NCBI RefSeq assembly: GCF_014779795.1
Contig: NZ_JACXZS010000002.1
Coordinates: 62,001 to 126,000 of the forward strand
Direction of reading: 5' to 3'
Origin: Microbacterium helvum
Lineage (GTDB): Bacteria; Actinomycetota; Actinomycetes; Actinomycetales; Microbacteriaceae
Length of the DNA: 64,000 bases
A program made the translations under genes and the position numbers. Of this stretch, positions 61,339-64,000 are shown piece after piece. A model generated the notes under the pieces. The model did no database searches. It worked only from the letters and a program-made list of their open reading frames with translations, and was not told the origin of the DNA. Position 1 is the first letter of the stretch; every line of letters starts with the position of its first letter.

Positions 61339-62327
61339 TGCACCCGGAACCCGCACTTCCCACCTCGACCGCCGACGATGTCGCCGACCTCGGGCGCCGC
61401 GTCCTCGACAGTGTGCGCACGGCGGTCGTCGGGATGGACGACCCGCTCACGATCGCGCTGGCGGCCGTGCTGGCCGGCGGGCACGTGCTCTTCGAGGACG
61501 TCCCCGGCCTCGGCAAGACGCTCGCCGCCCGCAGTCTCGCGACCGCCCTCGGGCTCGACTTCCGGCGCTTGCAGTGCACGCCCGACATGCTTCCCGGCGA
61601 CGTGACCGGTTCGTACGTGTACGCGCCCGACACGGGGGAGTTCCGCTTCCGTCCCGGGCCGATCTTCACGGGTCTGCTCCTCGCCGACGAGATCAACCGC
61701 ACGACGCCCAAGACGCAGTCGGCGATGCTCGAGGCGATGGCGGAGCGGCAGGTGACGGTCGAGGGCACGCGGTTCCCGCTTCCGGCGCCGTTCCACGTCA
61801 TCGCGACCTCGAACCCCATCGAGTACGAGGGAACGTACGCGCTGCCGGAGGCGCAGCTCGACCGCTTCATGGTCCGGCTGTCGGTCGGCTATCCGACGGC
61901 CGAGGGCGAGACGCAGATCATCCTGGACCGCGTGCGTCGGCAGAGTCCGGATGCGGTCGTCGAGCAGGTGCTGGACGCCGGCGGTCTGCTCCGCCTGCAG
62001 CGGGTCGTCGAGACGATCCATGTCGATCCCGACATCGCGCGCTACTGCACGGATCTCGCCCGCGCGACGCGGACGGCGCAGCATGTCGCGGTGGGTGCGT
62101 CGCCCCGCGGGTCGCAGGGGCTCGTACTGCTGGGCCGGGCGTTCGCGGCGCTGGACGGTCGCGCCTACGTCCGCCCGGACGACATCAAGCACCTCGCGGT
62201 CCCCGTCCTCGCGCACCGCCTCACCCTGACTCCGCAGGCCTGGGCGCAGGGCGTCGATCCCGCGTCGGTGGTATCGGCCGCCGTCGCGCAGGTGCCCGTC
62301 CCGCCGACGGTCGCACAGCCGCGATGA
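61338..62327 (+). CDS. MoxR family AAA+ ATPase
   Basis: 329 residues. Walker A in FEDVPGLGKTLAARSLA, Walker B in LLLADEINRTTPKTQSAMLEAMAE, sensor 1 in FHVIATSNPIEYEGTYALPEAQLDRF and a C-terminal lid with ASPRGSQGLVLLGRAFA. MoxR proteins act as chaperone-like ATPases with DUF58 partners in envelope stress or maturation of secreted proteins. Coupled on both sides by overlaps. Confidence 0.95.
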   Translation: MHPEPALPTSTADDVADLGRRVLDSVRTAVVGMDDPLTIALAAVLAGGHVLFEDVPGLGKTLAARSLATALGLDFRRLQCTPDMLPGDVTGSYVYAPDTGEFRFRPGPIFTGLLLADEINRTTPKTQSAMLEAMAERQVTVEGTRFPLPAPFHVIATSNPIEYEGTYALPEAQLDRFMVRLSVGYPTAEGETQIILDRVRRQSPDAVVEQVLDAGGLLRLQRVVETIHVDPDIARYCTDLARATRTAQHVAVGASPRGSQGLVLLGRAFAALDGRAYVRPDDIKHLAVPVLAHRLTLTPQAWAQGVDPASVVSAAVAQVPVPPTVAQPR

Positions 62328-63640
62328 CCGACGGCGTCCGCACGACGACCGAGACGCCGGTGCGCTGGCACCGGACGCCGGTGGTCGCGCTGGGGCTGGC
62401 CGGAGCCGTGCTCCTGGCGGCCGCGGGCATCGCGTTCTCTCGTCCCGACCTCGTGGCCGTCGGGCTTCCGCTCGGGCTGGCGACGGCGTGGGCCCTCGCG
62501 CGGCGACCGGCCGCCGGCATCCTCCGTCTGACGGTGGCGGCACGCTCCGGTTCGGACGATCCACAGGACGGCGTCGTCGTCGGAGAGGTGGATGCCGCGC
62601 TGACGGCGGACTGGGTGCAGCTCGCCGTCGACCAGGGCGGGCTGCGCACGGGGCTGGCCGACACCGAGCCCGGTGACGCGCGGCTGCGGTCGCAGAGCCT
62701 GCTGCGCCACACCGGCCCGAGTGAGCTGATCGCCGTCACGGCGCGCGGGGTCGATCAGGACGGCGCGTGGGTGTCGACGATCGGTCCGCGCACTGCGCTC
62801 ACCTGGAACGCCGTGCCCGACACGGTCGCGCTGCGACAGCTGCCCGTGGCCCTGCGGCTGACGGGTCTGCACGGCGGGCACGAGGGGGCGCGGCCGGGGC
62901 AGGGCGGCGACTTCCGCGACATCCATCCGTTCGCGCCGGGCGACGAGCTGCGCCGCGTCGACTGGCGTGCCACGGCACGGCTGGCGCGGCGCCCGGGGGA
63001 CCTGCTGGTGCGGCGCACCCAGGCGCTGAGCGACAGCACCGTCGTCATCGCGATCGACACCGTCGACGACCTCGGCGAGGCCGTCGCGACCTGGGGGACC
63101 GACGACCCCGAGCACAGCGGCGTGACGTCGCTCGACCTGGCCCGCCAGGCCGCGCTGTCGATCGCGACGTCGGCCGTGCAGGCGGGCGATCGCGTCGCGT
63201 ACCACGTGCTCGCCCCGGGGGGACGGACCGTTCGCGCCGGCGCCGGGGCACGCCAGCTGGCGCGGCTGCGCGACGTGATCGCGGCGACAGGGGCGAGCGA
63301 CGTCGACGTGAGGTACCGGCGGGCGCCCGTGATCGCGCACGGCTCGATCGTCTTCGTGCTGTCGACGTTCTTCGACGGGGCGGCGGCGGAGCTCGCGACG
63401 CACTGGCGCGCCGCCGGCCACGCGGTGGTGGCCGTCGACATCCTGCCCTCACCGCACGCCGAGCGGCTCAGCCGTGAGCAGCTGCTCGCGACGCGGACCC
63501 TCCTCGCCGAGCGCGAGGAGGTGTTCGCCGAGCTGCGGGCGACCGGGATCGACGTGGTGCCGTGGGCGGGCGACTCGCCCGACATCGCACTGCGGGTGGC
63601 GGCACGCGGGCAGCAGCGGCGGCGGGCGGTGCGGCGATGA
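62324..63640 (+). CDS. DUF58 domain-containing protein
   Basis: 438 residues. Two hydrophobic helices near the N-terminus (VVALGLAGAVLLAAAG and LVAVGLPLGLATAWAL), then the DUF58 motif DIHPFAPGDELRRVDWRATARL and a vWA-like region (DSTVVIAIDTVDDLG, IVFVLSTFFDGAAAE). Partner of the MoxR ATPase. Overlaps moxR by 4 nt (ATGA) and the next gene by 4 nt. Confidence 0.92.
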   Translation: MTDGVRTTTETPVRWHRTPVVALGLAGAVLLAAAGIAFSRPDLVAVGLPLGLATAWALARRPAAGILRLTVAARSGSDDPQDGVVVGEVDAALTADWVQLAVDQGGLRTGLADTEPGDARLRSQSLLRHTGPSELIAVTARGVDQDGAWVSTIGPRTALTWNAVPDTVALRQLPVALRLTGLHGGHEGARPGQGGDFRDIHPFAPGDELRRVDWRATARLARRPGDLLVRRTQALSDSTVVIAIDTVDDLGEAVATWGTDDPEHSGVTSLDLARQAALSIATSAVQAGDRVAYHVLAPGGRTVRAGAGARQLARLRDVIAATGASDVDVRYRRAPVIAHGSIVFVLSTFFDGAAAELATHWRAAGHAVVAVDILPSPHAERLSREQLLATRTLLAEREEVFAELRATGIDVVPWAGDSPDIALRVAARGQQRRRAVRR

Positions 63641-64000
63641 CGGCCCGGACGCACACCTTCCGCGTGCGGGCGGGCCTTCCGGCCGCGGTGCTGCGGGTGC
63701 TGCTCGTCGCGGTGACCGCCGCCGGCGCCTTCGCACTCGTGCCGGTGCCGATGTGGCGGGGCCTCGCGATCGTCGCGGCGGTGGTCGGCGCGCTCCTGCC
63801 GCGCTCGCTGGGCGGATGGATCGGCGGGGCATGCGTCGGACTGGGGATGCTCCTCGCCGAGCCGCAGCCGGCGCAGACCGCGGTCGGCGTCCTGGTGGTG
63901 CACGCCATCCATGTGCTCGCGTCGCTCTCGTGGACGGTCCCGGCGCGATCGTGGATCTCGGTGCGGGCCCTGGTCCCGACGCTCCGCCGCTTCGTCGTGA
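63637..64000 (+). CDS. membrane protein, truncated by the window edge
   Basis: First 121 residues of a hydrophobic protein: a basic start (MTARTHTFRVRAGLP) and about four membrane helices (VLRVLLVAVTAAGAFALVP, GLAIVAAVVGALLP, IGGACVGLGMLLA, VGVLVVHAIHVLASLSW). It continues beyond the window. Fifth member of the MoxR operon by its 4-nt overlap with the DUF58 gene. Confidence 0.75.
   Translation, partial: MTARTHTFRVRAGLPAAVLRVLLVAVTAAGAFALVPVPMWRGLAIVAAVVGALLPRSLGGWIGGACVGLGMLLAEPQPAQTAVGVLVVHAIHVLASLSWTVPARSWISVRALVPTLRRFVV

Overview
The window is a contiguous piece of a high-GC (about 70 percent by eye) actinobacterial chromosome. Gene order and content point to the Microbacteriaceae, most likely Microbacterium or a close relative: ftsZ-yggS-sepF-yggT-divIVA-lspA-rluD, a DUF3043 gene beside pyrD, the split ctaCDF / ctaE-qcrCAB respiratory locus with trpD next to ctaE, and an actinobacterial four-domain rpsA followed by coaE and uvrB. 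It is gene-dense. I see no rRNA, tRNA, CRISPR array, insertion sequence or prophage, and no gene-free stretch longer than about 280 bases.

Layout. 1-4939: division and envelope block (ftsZ, yggS, sepF, yggT, divIVA, lspA, an RluD-type pseudouridine synthase). 4961-8219: small accessory genes (Nudix, GNAT, DinB-like) and an ECF sigma factor coupled to a membrane protein. 8321-18622: housekeeping (dnaE, hisD, nrdR, pyrD, an M20 peptidase, an A-type Fe-S protein) with two uncharacterised membrane proteins. 18791-27782: the aerobic respiratory chain, aa3 oxidase subunits ctaC, ctaD, ctaF on the plus strand and the bc1 operon ctaE-qcrC-qcrA-qcrB on the minus strand, separated by a PP2C phosphatase and a rhodanese. 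27970-33992: trpD, a PolX-like PHP protein without a polymerase domain, a NarL/DesK-type two-component pair and a stand-alone 5'-3' exonuclease. 34165-38538: a four-gene operon with every junction overlapping by 4 nt, predicted to make, activate and transfer a nine-carbon (sialic-type) sugar. 38819-44450: DksA-like and YchJ-like proteins, several oxidoreductases, and a small membrane protein with a PH-domain protein. 44696-46826: rpsA and a GIY-YIG protein. 46904-50550: a second sensor system (histidine kinase, degenerate GGDEF-like membrane protein, OmpR-type regulator). 50831-54373: coaE, a Gly-rich protein, uvrB. 54534-60029: two secreted Ig-like-domain proteins (one a 5'-nucleotidase) around a MarR regulator and a tiny zinc-binding protein. 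60116-64000: a DUF4129 / MoxR / DUF58 operon running off the edge.

Most unusual features. (1) The nonulosonate cassette pairs a CMP-sugar synthetase fused to a KdsC-like phosphatase with a synthase lacking the SAF domain, flanked by two glycosyltransferase-like proteins; I infer a Kdn-like cell-wall sugar pathway. (2) More than twenty genes have a TANNNT-like -10 box ending six or seven bases before the start codon, implying leaderless mRNAs; in three cases the stop codon of the preceding gene is part of the -10 box. (3) The heptamer GGATGCC/GGCATCC recurs throughout, forces rare codons (GAT, GCA, TCC) and appears as inverted pairs in two terminator hairpins, resembling the distribution of DNA uptake sequences in other phyla. 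(4) Several clean palindromes sit at regulatory positions, including two identical TCGGTGCACCGA sites upstream of the OmpR-type regulator.
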